The notes: generated from the sequence alone by a model not told the origin. A DNA stretch of 64,000 bases from Parasponia andersonii (GCA_002914805.1 JXTB01000569.1:180821-244820); one strand, 5' to 3'; shown: positions 1 through 11,968, numbered from the stretch's first letter. Translations and numbers: made by a program.

Positions 1-758
1 TAATTCTTGCTCATTGATCCACTCTTGATTCTCCTTTTTACTTGAGTAGTCATCACCAAACAAACCCTAGATTCTCTTGTTTGTGCTCAGTTCCTCACGA
101 TGGCTTTCATTATTGTTTGTGACATGTGCATTTATCATAGCCACTGTCTTGTCATAGCTTCAAAGGAGTTATGTAGATATTGAAATTATAAGTTAAAAAT
201 AGTCTCCTTTCTCTCCCATTCCTCATTGCAAAGCCTCTTCTACTCTGAAATTTTTACAAAAAAGGATTCAAGATCAATAGAAGACTCCACTTAGTGATGT
301 TGAGTATCACACTATGGCACCAAAATATTAGAGTTATCTCCTAAACAGAGGTGGCTTGATGGATAATTCCAACTCTGATGGTCAAAGTTGGCCATGTTTT
401 CAAATAACTAATAAGCTTCATTTGTGGATAATTGGTAGATAGAGGCAGTAACATTTCCTCTTCCATCCCACATTCTTGTTTCGGGTCTATATTTTTTGAG
501 GAAGTTTTGTATTTGATATTTTGGAGAGAAATCATTATTCGAGCATAGTGTGAGCAACTGCTTATATCTCTACCATGCACGTTAGAATAGTTCTAAGTCT
601 CATTGAGCAAACCATAAGAGGAAGTGTTGACCTAACATCTCAAAGCACCTCACAAAATAAACATTTATAAATAAAAATTATAAATGAAAATAAATACATA
701 AATTAAAATTAAGTTACTTACTTCTGATATCAAAAACAATCTAAAAGACCAATTTCCT
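1..758 (-). mobile_element. Internal part of an Athila-type LTR element, cut by the window edge
   Basis: This stretch lies just downstream, in element orientation, of the primer-binding site at 759-771 and the LTR at 778-2158, so it should be the start of the element's internal region (leader and gag). A minus-strand open frame of 79 codons runs at 341-580. I do not recognise a Gag domain in it. The assignment rests on position beside the LTR and primer-binding site, not on protein similarity. Confidence 0.4.
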
Positions 759-771
759 GGCAATGGCACCA
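759..771 (-). other. Primer-binding site of Athila-type element
   Basis: Read on the minus strand this is TGGTGCCATTGCC, followed by AGG. It differs by two transitions from TGGCGCCGTTGCC, the primer site I recall for plant Athila retrotransposons. It sits 6 nt from the LTR end, as expected, which fixes both the LTR boundary and the element's minus orientation. Confidence 0.55.
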
Positions 772-777
772 AAAACT

Positions 778-2158
778 TGTTAGCTAAATGCAAATATCTA
801 AAATAACCACAAGTGCATAGGTCGTAAACAAATAATAAAGTGATAAGTATAGAGTTGTAGATCCTACAAAGAATTGAATATTAAATTATCGTTAAGTACC
901 AGAATTATCGCAACCTAATTTTATCTAGGTAACTAATTTAAATGAATATATAACTTAAATAAATATAAAGATAAATACAAATACAAAAATAAAATATAGA
1001 GACTTATGTGTACAAATGTACTAAGAGATTGAATTCACTTAACTATCAAGTATATCTTTTGATCACCAATTATATTCTAATCAATTATTCCTAGTTTATA
1101 AGCCAAGATCTGAAGATATTTCTATTCCCTCTCTTAAGGGTCGAATGAAATCATTTCTAAATCCTAGTTCCAATTTCTCTATTCTGAAATTAAGAGTTCA
1201 TTATGTTCAATGGTTCCTTGATCATGACTTTAAAAGAATTATAGGTTCTCTCGAACTCTACAAGTCCTAGGATATACTATTCAATTGTTGTTTCTAAAAT
1301 TCGCTCTCTCAAGTTCCGAATTCTAGAAAACAAATTATCCAACTAGGAATTGATAAGTTAAGAAGCATTAAGTATAGAATAGCATAAATAAATTCAAGAA
1401 TAATATCAAAGAACATATTAGAAATCAAGACATAGAATCAAAGTATAAGCTACATTATTCTCCTAACTTATAGCAATTCGTTTAATACAAGAGAATCCAT
1501 GACAAATCTCAATAAATAATTTCTTAATTCCAAACATTTTTATGAATCAAGCATAATACAAAAATTCAAATGAGATTAGGGTGAGAAAGAGGATGAGAAA
1601 AACTCTTTTATGGAGGGAAAACTTCAAGCTTTAAATCTTTAAACAACTCTCTCAAGCTTCTTCTCCAAATTTCTAACTCCAAGCTCTTTCCTCTTAATGA
1701 ATTTTGAACTCTCAAATTTGTGTTTTCTTTCTAACTCTCCATACTTGAAATGGAGGCTTACATGTATATTTAAGGGGTTCCAAGATGACTTAGGTCAAAT
1801 AGAATATCAACCATTCAATCAAATGGTATCAAGGGCCAAGTGCCATGGCAATACTATTCGTGTGAATAGTAAAATATCAGCATTGCTTCCCTGGTGCATT
1901 GTTTCATCATTTTAGATTGTTTCATCATTTTAGCTCTGATTTACCTGATTTTCACTGCGTTGCATTTGTATCGGACTCAACTTCACTCTAAAAGGGCTGA
2001 AATATCTATATTGGATACCAATTCATCTTGATTCTCATTTATTCACACAAACTACAAAAAATAAAGTAAAAACATATCAAACTAACAAATATACTTGAGA
2101 TCTTACAATTATTTGAGCTAAATGATACTTAATTTATGAGTGAATCAATCACTCATCA
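778..2158 (-). repeat. LTR (1381 bp), Athila-type, copy 1
   Basis: The segment begins TG and ends CA on the plus strand and is homologous along its length to the solo LTR at 40969-42427. Shared blocks include the start (AAAATAACC followed by an A/G-CAAGT block), the text around 1020-1060 and 1560-1610, and the end GAGTGAATCAATCACTCATCA-like sequence. It adjoins the primer-binding site at 759-771, so it is the 5' LTR of a minus-strand element whose body lies left of the window. A plus-strand open frame at 1697-1915 falls inside it and is not thought to be coding. Confidence 0.65.
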
Positions 2159-3260
2159 ATAACCTAACATTATTTAGAAATCCAAACTAAATGAATTTAA
2201 AATTTAATAAATAAAAAAAAAAAAGATAAAATAAATTCATAAATAAAATAAAGATAATATTATGTACTAATGTACTAAGGACTTGATTTCACCAAATTAC
2301 TCATAAGTTCGTCAAATTAAGCATTACTAGCCTAATTTCTCTCAACTCACTGATCAAAGGACCTAATCTAACTATATTACCTCTCCTAAGTGTCAAATAA
2401 GACAATATGCAAGCAAAACCTAAGTTGATATCCCTATATATATCCGTTTATTTAAGCACTGATTAAGTTTAACCCCTAAGTCAAAGTTAAAGTATTGCTT
2501 ATCTCTCGCTCTCACAATAACCTATTATTGCTTCTCCCGATCTCACAATAACCTAACTAAGTTTTTCAATCCTGGTTCATAAGGTCAATCTCTCCCAAGC
2601 ATCAAAATACAAACTAATTTCAACTAATTCATTGGTTAAATAAATTAAAAGCAATAAATAAGAGAAAAATAAATGAATCGAGAATGGGAAAAAAACTAGC
2701 AATACTCAAAATAATCCAAAATGTAAAAAGGATAAGTCAAATCATAGCATATAATTTCTAACCAAATGAAGTAGAATCCAAAATTAATCTAATCAAGAAA
2801 TTCATAAATTTCACAATATTCGTTCAAAATGTTCAACACAAATTTCTAAAGAGACTAAGGTGAAAGAAAGGAAAAGAAAAAACTCTTATAAAAAGGTGCT
2901 TCAAGTCTTCAGATCTTCTTGAACCTCTCCAAAATGTTCTTCAAGAAATTACCAACTCTAAGTTGTCTCTCTCTAAGAATTTTGCGCCTATATCTTATAT
3001 TTTTCTCTCCAGCTCTCCATACTTGGGTTCATAGTTTAATGCGTAAAAGGTTCTAAAACTGGGTGAATCTTGGTCATAGAATCAAGAAAAGATGCTTAAA
3101 AATAACCATTAGGCGGCCTTTAGCACAATCTGCACTCGTAAGTGGGCAGCTTGTGCCGCCTTGAAAAAGGGGCACAGAAACGACGCAAAGCAGAGAGAAA
3201 AAGGGGTGACGCAAAACATGTCACCTCGCCGAAGCTTTTGCCCCAGCCAATTCGACCATC
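2159..3260 (-). repeat. LTR fragment of the same family, copy 3, divergent
   Basis: Immediately after copy 1 ends, the sequence re-enters the same LTR family at an internal point: the text from 2161 matches copy 1 from about 905, and 2240-2300 matches 990-1050. It then follows the family through the AAGAAAAAACTCTTATA-type block near 2870-2900. The simplest reading is that the copy-1 element inserted inside an older LTR, with the older left part now beyond the window. The right end near 3260 is approximate. Confidence 0.5.
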
Positions 3261-4636
3261 AAAGCCTAATGTTCACTAATCTGTAATCCAGTTGCTATCA
3301 TCTCTTTTCATTTTAATAATCGTTTTCTTTCTGATGGAATCATTCTTAGCTTTGTGTGTTCATAACGTTGATTAATTTTTACTGTCCATTACAGCGAATA
3401 TTTTCTTGTCTTTGTATGGTGTAAGTATAATGAAAATTGTGTAGAAACTAATCTCAAGTTATATATTTCTTTTAAGCCCACTAACTAATCTTTGTACTTA
3501 AGAATTCTGGAGTTCGTTTGTTTTCATGACTCAATAAAATTTTTAAAAAAAATTGTGCTTATTAAAACAAGAACAACAATAATATTGCCAGTGTCACTAA
3601 CTAGTGTGAGACTTCAAGTAAGCATATATATATATATATATATGTAATAGTAAAAAAGGTTTATTGGTAGGAAAGGAATAACTCAAATACCATAAATTTA
3701 TGTAATTTTGATATGCAATTTATTTTTATATTTGTTTGATGGGAAAGCTCTGCTCATAACACAAGAATATTATTAACTCTATGAGATCGGGCTTCAAATT
3801 TTCTAAAATAACCTTAAGGTTATAATCTATATTTAACGTTATAATTGTTACTAAATTCTTATTAATTTTTTTAATTATTTATCTATTTTATATTTTATAG
3901 AGAAATATTATTTGGTGGATATAGGATATTCAAGGATAAATGGATATTTAGGTCCATAAAAAGATTAAATATACAGCCATAGTATAACTAAAAGGCAAGT
4001 TGGGAATGTTCAACTTGTTTAGCATACACTTGGGAGAGTGTAGACATATTTGGATATAATTAGCATTATCCGAATCTGTTAGATTTTCTGTTAGGAAGGC
4101 AAGCCTAGTAGTCTCATAATCTTTAGGATGTTATTCTTACGTTCCTGTTCCTAGAATAAAGGACTTGGCTATAATCTAAGTCTATAATGTAGTCCTTTTA
4201 GTTTTAATTCAATTATCTTTTTCTTTACATTCGCATGCCTTTTTTCGCATACCATATTTAACATCCAGAAATAATTTATATATATATATATATATAAACA
4301 TCCAGAAATAGTTGTTTAAAGCAAAAATAATAATAATAATAATTGATGAAACACGCAAAATATGTGCACATGATATATTTTTATCATTCTATATTAAAGT
4401 AATTCTGAGCTCTGACCAAATCATTTGCGAAGAAAAATATAAACTACCTAGCAAAAAAAGGCCTTGAAATCTTGTTATGATTGACTTGCCACCATGTACA
4501 GGCATGTTTGTACGAGAGAGAAGTGGAAAGAAAGAGAAGAATAAGGGAATTATTAGATGAATTTGGGATAATTTAGTTATTTAGTCCAAGAGAATTTAGT
4601 AGGGAATGGATAAGATAAAGAATTTCAAATCCTCAA
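3261..4636. other. Intergenic, 3' side of the PPR gene
   Basis: AT-rich sequence with no open frame of note. It contains an (AT)n tract at 3624-3643, a (TA)n tract at 4277-4296 flanked on both sides by the same AACATCCAGAAATA text, and an (ATA)n tract near 4328-4342. The block 3910-4264 could be an old short LTR (it ends TTTAACA), but I found no partner or target duplication. Confidence 0.4.
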
Positions 4637-4642
4637 TTTATT
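4637..4642 (-). terminator. Candidate polyadenylation signal of the PPR gene
   Basis: On the minus strand this reads AATAAA, about 280 nt past the PPR stop codon. It is the nearest canonical signal I see downstream. Plant signals are often degenerate, so the true site may be closer to the gene. Confidence 0.3.
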
Positions 4643-4924
4643 GGACTTTTCATCCCTTCAAAATTGGAGATTTTAAGAGAGATATGTTCACTCAAATGGT
4701 AGAACAATTATTCTAATTATAATCTTTTCTCTTCCTTCCACCTTTCCCATTTACAAAACAATGAAGAGAATTTTGGTTTCTCTTTTTCCTCTCGTACCAA
4801 ACACAATAAAAGAAGACTGGCCTCCTTCCTCTCTCACGCTTCCCTGGATAATATAGGTTCTTCCTTCCTCTCTTCCCTCCCTTCTACCAAACATAGCCTA
4901 AAAGAAACCATAGAAACAACAAAT

Positions 4925-7471
4925 TCAGGACTCCAACTTTTCCCTACTGCGAGAAGCAAGTCTCTGTACAGATTGATCATCAAAGGAACTGTCGATCTCT
5001 TTAATATTTGACACAAAGTTCCTCGCTTCTTCATACCTTCCTGCTTTACAATAACCATCAACCACAATCTTGTAGGTTAGCTCATTGGGTCTGCAATTGT
5101 TCTGAATCATATAGCTAATTACTTCATCTGCTTCTGAGAACATTCCCTTTCCTGCATAGCCCGTCACAAATGTATTGTAGGTAAAAATACACGGCCTAAT
5201 CCCTCTAGCTGTCATCTCAGAGAGAATCCTTATGGCCTCCTGCATAAGGCCTTGCCTGCAAAACCCTTTAATTACAATGTTATAGGACACAAGATCTGGT
5301 TTCCCACCAGATTCTGGGAGTCCCTTGAGGATTTCTTCTGCTTTCCAACACTCTCCTCGTCTAGCATACATGTCCATCAAGCTATTATAGGTTACAAGAT
5401 CAGGCTGCAAACCAGTTTCACGAATCAATTGCAGCATCTCGTGGGCTCGGTCATGCATGTTGTTTCTAGCAAAAATTGAAAGCATAGAGTTAAACAACAC
5501 CAGATCAGGTTTATATCCGTTCTTCTGTAGTTGATGAAATGCCCTTTCCATACCCTTCAGCGATCTACGCTTGAAGTTCACAAGGATAAGCGTTCTCAAA
5601 AGAATCCAGCTGGGAAAAATTTGACCATTATATATTTCCTTTTCAATCTTTTGTATCCCTTTCAAATTCCCACCCTTCCCATAGCAATGGAGCATCAATG
5701 AGTACGAGGTTTCGCTAGGTTTGAATCCCTTGTTTTTCATGTCAAGAAGAACAGATTCAGCTGCTTTCCAGTCTCCTCGGCGGGCCAGAGCATTGAGAAG
5801 TGCATTGTACGTCGTAGCACATGGACTGAACCCTGCTTTGATCATCTCATCATACATTAGTGTTGCATCAATTTCTGCCCCACATCGTCCATATGCACTA
5901 ATCAAAGTATTGAATGTGTCTCTGTCAGGCTCAAAACCACAGTTCTTCATTTCCTGAAACACGCGGTTCACATACTTGTGTTTACCCCTATCACCACTTA
6001 TAGCGAGCATTGTATTCCACGTAATACGATTAGGGCCACATCCACTCAATTTCATATCACTTAATACTTGTATCATCTCTTCTGATCGCGACTTCTTTCC
6101 TAGCATCCCAAGTATAGCATTGTACGTACAAACATTAGGAACACAACCTGTCTCCTTCATCCGGTTGAACAACCTTAAAGCTTCATCCTCTTTTCCTGCT
6201 TTGCCATATGCATTTATCACAGTAGTATAAGTAACGGCATTTGGCATTACTCCTTTCTGGGCCATTGTCTCTATTACAGCAGAGCCTTCCTCATAAAACC
6301 CTGCCCTCAGATACGTTGCAACAAGTTCATTGTAAGTAACAGAGTCAGGTGGACAGTTATTATATTCCATTTCTTTCAGAATGCTCAAAGCCTCAGTAAA
6401 TACCCCTGCTTTCCCAAAAATTTGTAACAAAGAATTATAAGTAACGGTTCCTGGCACATAGCCCTGCAACTTTAATCCGGCAAAAAACTCCTTTGCCTCC
6501 TTTAACAAACCCTCTCTCCCACAAGCAGATATCACGGTACTGCAAGTAAACTCATCAAACTGAAGTCCTGTGCTTCTTATCTCATCCAAAAGACCTACAA
6601 TCTTATTCCAAGACCGACCCATCTTCCCATAAACATCAAGCATGACGTTATAAGTAACCAGCGTAGGAGAGAGCCCAGTCTCCTTCATTTTCTCAAACAC
6701 TGAAATTGCTCGTTGATACTTGCTAGTACGAGAATAAGCATGAATTATAGTAGTGTAGGCTCGAATATCAAGCGAAAACTCCTCTAGAGGAATTTCATCA
6801 AACAGTTTAGACGCAATTGTATGCTGGGACTCTCTACCAAGAATCCTAACCATCAGTTCAATAACTTGAGTATTTAGTTTCACATTTTCAGGGCACAAAT
6901 TCGATACAACCCATTCAAACAAAAATAGGGACCTCTCCCAATTCCCTGAAAGGTCCAATGCTTTCAACAGACTAATCAAGTCAGTCTCAACCAACTCAAG
7001 CTTTACAGAATCAAAAAAAGCATTCAAATCATTCAACGGCAATTCCACGATCGAATTGAACATCATCTTACCCCTCGTTGTGAGAAATTCAAGAAACCCA
7101 TTTTCCATTAGAGTTTCTTCTTGGTCTTCCTCAAACTGTGAGACCAAAACCGAGGTGGGTTTTTCGAGGCGGGCATTTTCGAGGTGCTGGTGCGTTGAAT
7201 CAGCCGAAATTTGGAGAGAAGGATAATGGGCATTGCTGTACTGAGGTGAATTTGAGTGTTTAAGCTTGTGAGCTATAGTGTTTGGAGAAGCAGAGAGTTG
7301 TAGAAGGTGCTGGAGGAGAGAATCAATGGGGAATGAGGGAGGAGATGGCGATTGAGGTGGAGGTGGTGGCAGTGTTGTTGGATTGAGCTTCCATGGAGGG
7401 TGGTTTGGTTGGGTTGGTCTGTTTGAAGGGATGGGATAGACTGGCCTTGAGGGGAAGAGGGTACCCTCCAT
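4925..7471 (-). CDS. PPR10: P-class pentatricopeptide-repeat protein, chloroplast RNA-binding, PPR10/AT2G18940 orthologue
   Basis: Intact intronless frame of 848 codons, the usual architecture and length for this family. Residues 1-100 are rich in Pro, Ser and His with a polyproline run at 35-39, fitting a plastid transit peptide. From about residue 235 to 830 I count about 17 consecutive 35-residue PPR motifs with the TYN-type helix starts, then a short tail ending LES. No DYW or E domain is seen, so it is P-class. I recognise the whole chain, including the MEGTLFP start and the C-terminus, as matching Arabidopsis AT2G18940, which is described as the counterpart of maize PPR10. Maize PPR10 binds the atpI-atpH and psaJ-rpl33 intergenic RNAs in plastids, protecting transcript ends and aiding atpH translation. 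Function here is inferred from that orthology. The start chosen is the first ATG, matching the known N-terminus. It is the only gene in the window that looks functional, flanked by transposon debris. Confidence 0.93.
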   Translation of the reverse strand: MEGTLFPSRPVYPIPSNRPTQPNHPPWKLNPTTLPPPPPQSPSPPSFPIDSLLQHLLQLSASPNTIAHKLKHSNSPQYSNAHYPSLQISADSTHQHLENARLEKPTSVLVSQFEEDQEETLMENGFLEFLTTRGKMMFNSIVELPLNDLNAFFDSVKLELVETDLISLLKALDLSGNWERSLFLFEWVVSNLCPENVKLNTQVIELMVRILGRESQHTIASKLFDEIPLEEFSLDIRAYTTIIHAYSRTSKYQRAISVFEKMKETGLSPTLVTYNVMLDVYGKMGRSWNKIVGLLDEIRSTGLQFDEFTCSTVISACGREGLLKEAKEFFAGLKLQGYVPGTVTYNSLLQIFGKAGVFTEALSILKEMEYNNCPPDSVTYNELVATYLRAGFYEEGSAVIETMAQKGVMPNAVTYTTVINAYGKAGKEDEALRLFNRMKETGCVPNVCTYNAILGMLGKKSRSEEMIQVLSDMKLSGCGPNRITWNTMLAISGDRGKHKYVNRVFQEMKNCGFEPDRDTFNTLISAYGRCGAEIDATLMYDEMIKAGFSPCATTYNALLNALARRGDWKAAESVLLDMKNKGFKPSETSYSLMLHCYGKGGNLKGIQKIEKEIYNGQIFPSWILLRTLILVNFKRRSLKGMERAFHQLQKNGYKPDLVLFNSMLSIFARNNMHDRAHEMLQLIRETGLQPDLVTYNSLMDMYARRGECWKAEEILKGLPESGGKPDLVSYNIVIKGFCRQGLMQEAIRILSEMTARGIRPCIFTYNTFVTGYAGKGMFSEADEVISYMIQNNCRPNELTYKIVVDGYCKAGRYEEARNFVSNIKEIDSSFDDQSVQRLASRSREKLES

Positions 7472-7565
7472 TGGAGAGAGTTAATGTTGGTAAGAGTGGA
7501 TTTTGGTGAAACTCGTTGGATATAACAAAGAAAGAAACTTGAGATTTGTTGGGTGTACAAGAAGG

Positions 7566-7576
7566 AGATATATATC
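7566..7576 (-). promoter_or_regulatory. Candidate TATA element of the PPR gene
   Basis: The minus strand reads AGATATATATC about 95 nt upstream of the PPR start codon, which would give a 5' leader of roughly 60-70 nt. A second candidate (minus-strand CCTTAAATAAA) lies at 7626-7636. The sequence alone cannot decide between them. Confidence 0.3.
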
Positions 7577-7689
7577 TGCAAAGGATTTGATAGTTTTGAA
7601 TTTTGATGGGAGTGAGATGATTGGTCTTTATTTAAGGAGTTAGCGGATAGAAAAATTATGGTATTTTTTTTTTTAATCAATTTGTATTA

Positions 7690-8342
7690 AAATATAAATT
7701 TATAATAAATTTTAAATTTAAAAGTAAATATCGAAAATAATTAAAAAATAAAGTATAGTTTAAATAAAATATAAAATATAAAAATAATATTATTCCTTTA
7801 AACAAAAAAATTCAAAAAAAAAAACAAAAGAACATTTTACATAGGGCATGCCATCTCTTTTTCACATGATTTGTGATACTTGTGCGGGAATTTTAGTGTA
7901 GAATGAATAAAACTCTCACGCCAGTGTGGGTACTTTTTCATCTGCTGGATTGAAATATTGTAGTTATCAGTTGTAAAGGATACAGTTTGTAGCTGTATCG
8001 TGTATTTTACTTTACACTTTGTATCTGTATTGTGTAATTTAGTTTACACTTGAGTATTATATATGTAATGATATTGAACGGCTTTACTTGACGAATTTAG
8101 GGGAAAAATGAAATAGAAAACAATTTCGACCGTCTCATAAAAAATGCACGATTTGTTCAAAAACAAAAAAAAAAAAAAAAAAAAGAACAAACTTCAAACT
8201 GGTATTTTTAGCTTTTCTTCTCAACTTGGTCTTCATCTTCTCACACACTTGATGTTTGAAGCAAACCAATTGCCATTAAAATTCCTTCATCCTTTGTTTC
8301 GTTTTTTCTCTCCTCTGCAGTTGTTGGTAACGTTCTCCACAT

Positions 8343-8386
<44 letters not shown>

Positions 8387-9683
8387 GGGCGCGCGCGCGT
8401 TCCATATCACTATCTACGGGTTCTTTTTCTCTCCTTCATATTCCCATGAATTCTTCGTTATTTTCTAACATCATTTATCTCGCCTCTTGGCTTTTCAGGT
8501 TTGCCACTTTTTTCTTTGGTCTTAGGGTTTCTATTATTTTTTTTTTCTACAAATAAACAGAGCATTGTTGAGAATCTCCTTAGTTTTTTAGTTTGTCATC
8601 TACCATTGCCAACCGATCAATATTGTCTCTCAGCCACCCGTTCACTAATAGAACACATAACATATAAACTAAGCTATGGTAATCTTATACGATTATGCAA
8701 AGTTACTTTTTATTGAAGAGTCAAGAACTATACCTTTCTCACTATCAACTAAATTAATCGCAATTTAAATCTCGTTGCAATAACAAATTGAATAACTAAA
8801 ATGTTAACACATTTGAACTATGGTTTAGAATTGTAATGATCATAAATTTAAAAAAGATGTAAATAAAGAGGATGTATGACTTTCACCGAAAATACAAAAA
8901 CTACATCTAATATTATTATCCAATTACGTAGAGCCTTGTTCGCATCAAAAGCATAATCTAAAAATTCCATAAATAGAATATTAATAGAACATGAACCAAA
9001 TAAGTTTGACCTAGTAATCTTTCCTAACATAGATTCTTCACTAAGATTTATATCGTTATTATCGCACTTAATTTTAACTACTTGCGTTTCTTTATTGCAG
9101 TGGACACCTTCCGCAAAAAATAGTCTATGAATGTATTCTTGTGAATAAATTAAACAAACTCGTAAAGTTATTGAGAATATACCTTAGAAAATAGGGTTTT
9201 TCATGAACACTGTTTATTGGGATTAAGCATTATATATTTTATGTTAATGAATTTCATAATATGTCAAAATTACATACTTGTGATGTTTGTATTTTATATT
9301 ATATAAATATCTAAAAGGTTTCGTGACTTTACGAAGAGTTTGTACGTAAAAGGCTAAGTTATTTATTTTATTATATTTAAATAAAAAATTAACGATTTAC
9401 AAATAGAGATAGAATATTTTATTTTACAATAGAAAATAATATTGTCTCTTTTATCAGGATTAATGAAGTCTTTAATGATCTAAATTTGACTTCAGATATA
9501 AATATTAATACATTACAAGAAAGTTATAAGTGTACTCAACTAGATCAAGTGAAAATGGATTTTGAGATTAAGTGTCATATCTCAACATCTTACTTTTCAG
9601 TAACGTAGTGCTATTATAAAATTATCTTAATCCTAGTGATCGTCAAACTTGCTTTTATGAGTTTTACCCTTTTAACTTTTAAT
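7690..9683. other. Intergenic, 5' side of the PPR gene
   Basis: AT-rich with no supported gene. Two near-identical units of about 33 bp (TTTGTAGCTGTATCGTGTATTT-like) lie around 7987-8053. An A-run lies at 8164-8184, the (CT)n tract at 8344-8382 and polypyrimidine tracts to about 8550. Open frames at 8144-8716 are products of the low-complexity tracts. Confidence 0.5.
8344..8399. repeat. (CT)n microsatellite joined to alternating GC
   Basis: About 19 CT dinucleotides at 8344-8382, then CCCTCGGG, then alternating GC at 8390-8399. The junction of a homopurine/homopyrimidine mirror tract with an alternating purine-pyrimidine tract is unusual. Confidence 0.9.
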
Positions 9684-10032
9684 TAGGAGTGGCTATATAG
9701 ACCATGACACGATAATACGACTCGAAACGATTAGCTAAACTTGTTTGATACGAAATTGACTCGAATTAACACAATTAAGTAATTTTTTAATAAATTATAT
9801 TAAATAATTATTTTCAAAAAATATTTTTTCAGAATTTCTTGTAGATAAAATAAAAAACATAAAGATAATGAACCAGTTTTTCTTACTATAGTAAACTTAA
9901 TTAAAAAAATCGAGTAAACTAACAATTATACTATTTATATATGTTTTGACTCATCAATTAATACATTATTTTCATTAAACAGATGACAGATAAGTTAGCC
10001 TATTAACGACACGATATAGATTGTCACGCCTA
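9684..10032. mobile_element. hAT-type MITE, family member 1
   Basis: A 349-bp element with imperfect terminal inverted repeats: TAGGAGTGGC at the left end and the complement of TAGGCGTGAC at the right. Flanking 8-mers are CTTTTAAT (9676-9683) and CTTTTAGT (10033-10040), a 7 of 8 match and the expected hAT-length target duplication. Interior text (GACACGATAATACGACTCGAAAC) recurs in the elements at 44600-45239 and, more loosely, 59643-60106. It is non-autonomous, with no transposase frame. Confidence 0.75.
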
Positions 10033-10847
10033 CTTTTAGTAGACTAGTTCTAATTCATTGGTTCAAACTTTAGTATGTTGGAAGATAAAATTTGTAAATT
10101 GATAAGAATATCTTTCATGAATTTACACATCATGCATATAATATAATTTTGAGTTTTTTCAAGAAAGGATAATATAAACCAGATGCCTGGTATGTACTTT
10201 GTAAATTTGACCATGTTTATATAGATAGATATAAACATCACAGTTAACTATTTTTTATTAAATAAAAAATAGCAATTCAAAAGTAAATGTGTACCAGATA
10301 CGTAATACAGTAATTTCACCTAACTAATACTGTATTGAATTAGGATAAATTTGTAGGTATAGAATATACTAAATTAGTCGAGCTAATTAAAGTATTAATT
10401 AGCTTCACAGAAAATATATGACATCTAGTTTAAGAATTAAATATTAGACCTATAGTAGAGTATCCTAATATTAATAAACAATATGCTCAATTAAAATTAA
10501 GAAGTAATTATGATTGTTGGTAACTAATCTATTGAAGCCAAAAATATAATTGGAGGTCTCTATTTAGCTTAATAGCCCATAATTAAATCAGTGATCAGTT
10601 GAGCCAATAAACTTAATAGGGTTTACATCTCCCTAACCTATAAGAGAAAAGTTCTCAAATTTTGTACCATAAGCCACATGCCTATCATAACGTAGAAAAT
10701 GTGTAACAGAGCAAAAGAGAGAGTAAGAGAGAATCGTAATTTCATAGAAGAAATCTCAAGCTTGGTTATGGCTGCTAAGGGAGAGATATCGAAGGACGTA
10801 TATGTGCAATCAAGAAGAAAAAATCTTGAGCTTGCTTATGTCACTAT
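10033..10847. other. Intergenic
   Basis: AT-rich spacer without a supported gene. A 28-codon frame starts at 10767 (MAAKGEISKD) but is too short to call. Confidence 0.4.
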
Positions 10848-11968
10848 TGGTTAGAATATGCAACTATAAATTTGCATACTCCTATGCAAGTGCACATAGT
10901 TATAAGTAATATAAATATGGAAATAAGATGAGTGTCAAACTCATGGGAATTGATTTCTAATTCAATGCTAAGTATCAAAATTTTTTTAATTCTAATTTTA
11001 TCCAAACAACTAAAATATAGATCTTAAAGAAATAAAACAAAAGAAACTATACTATTATGCAATATAAGTAAAAGCTAAACAATAATAAAAATGTCTAGAT
11101 CTACTAATTTCCCAATAATTCTTTAAGCACACAATTTCCCAATTTCTCTCTTAAATTAATTAATCTAATAGAGTTGTTAACTAAGAATCTAATATAACTA
11201 AGGAGTCTTTTCCAAGTACAAATTAGATCTACCTAGACAAGATAACACATTACTACTAATAAAATTGAACTAGGTGCACTAAGATTAAGATCTCAAAAAT
11301 AGTTACACAAGTCACATAGATATATTTCTATCCTATGCAAATTTACCCCATACTAGATAATCTTATGTTGTTTTACCTAAGTCCAAATTTCAATCCCTCA
11401 TCCAAACTCATAGAAATTTCACTTGATAATTTATTTAGTGATCAATTAAATAAAAGCAATAGGCATTGGATAAAACAAATAACTCGATAATATATTTTAT
11501 TAATGAAAGAGGACAAAAATAAATAAACACAAGATACTAGGTTGGTTCACAAAATAAAACTAGACAAAATCGAATTTAATTCATAGTATAAATTGAGAAC
11601 AATAATATTTTAGTACAATAAATTCAAGAAATATGAAATATCAAAGAGAAAAGAGTTTTAGAATTCTTCCTCTTTGAAGAGCTTAAAGGTGAACATAGAG
11701 GTTGTCATTCTCCTCCTCCAAACATAGTTCTTACTCTCTTGAATCCTCACTCGAGAATGTGATCTCAATTATAATACTCTCTAAATATGAAAAAGTACAA
11801 AGAAAAATTCACAAGAGAATGAAGAGAAAAACTAAGAACAAACTATAATATTTATTGGGAGTATTTTCCCAAAACAGTCAAATTAACAACACGTGACTCC
11901 TAAACGAAGTAAAAAATATTATGTTGTGGTCAACACCTAAAACAACACTAATCCCATTATGGGCTGAA

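Noticed and set aside
3910..4264. Possible short copia LTR ending TTTAACA
   Set aside because: No partner LTR, primer site or target duplication could be found.
5252..6230. Plus-strand open frames of 75-84 codons inside the PPR gene
   Set aside because: They are antisense shadows of the repeat-rich PPR frame, which is intact and recognised.
7273..7680. 135-codon minus-strand frame overlapping the PPR start
   Set aside because: It is a +1-type shadow of the PPR N-terminus and leader, with His/Ser/Leu-rich low complexity and no recognised domain.
8144..8716. Plus-strand frames rich in Lys and Leu-Ser
   Set aside because: They are translations of the A-run and the CT microsatellite.
10767..10853. 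28-codon frame beginning MAAKGEISKD
   Set aside because: It is too short, with no neighbour or domain to support it. It may be chance.
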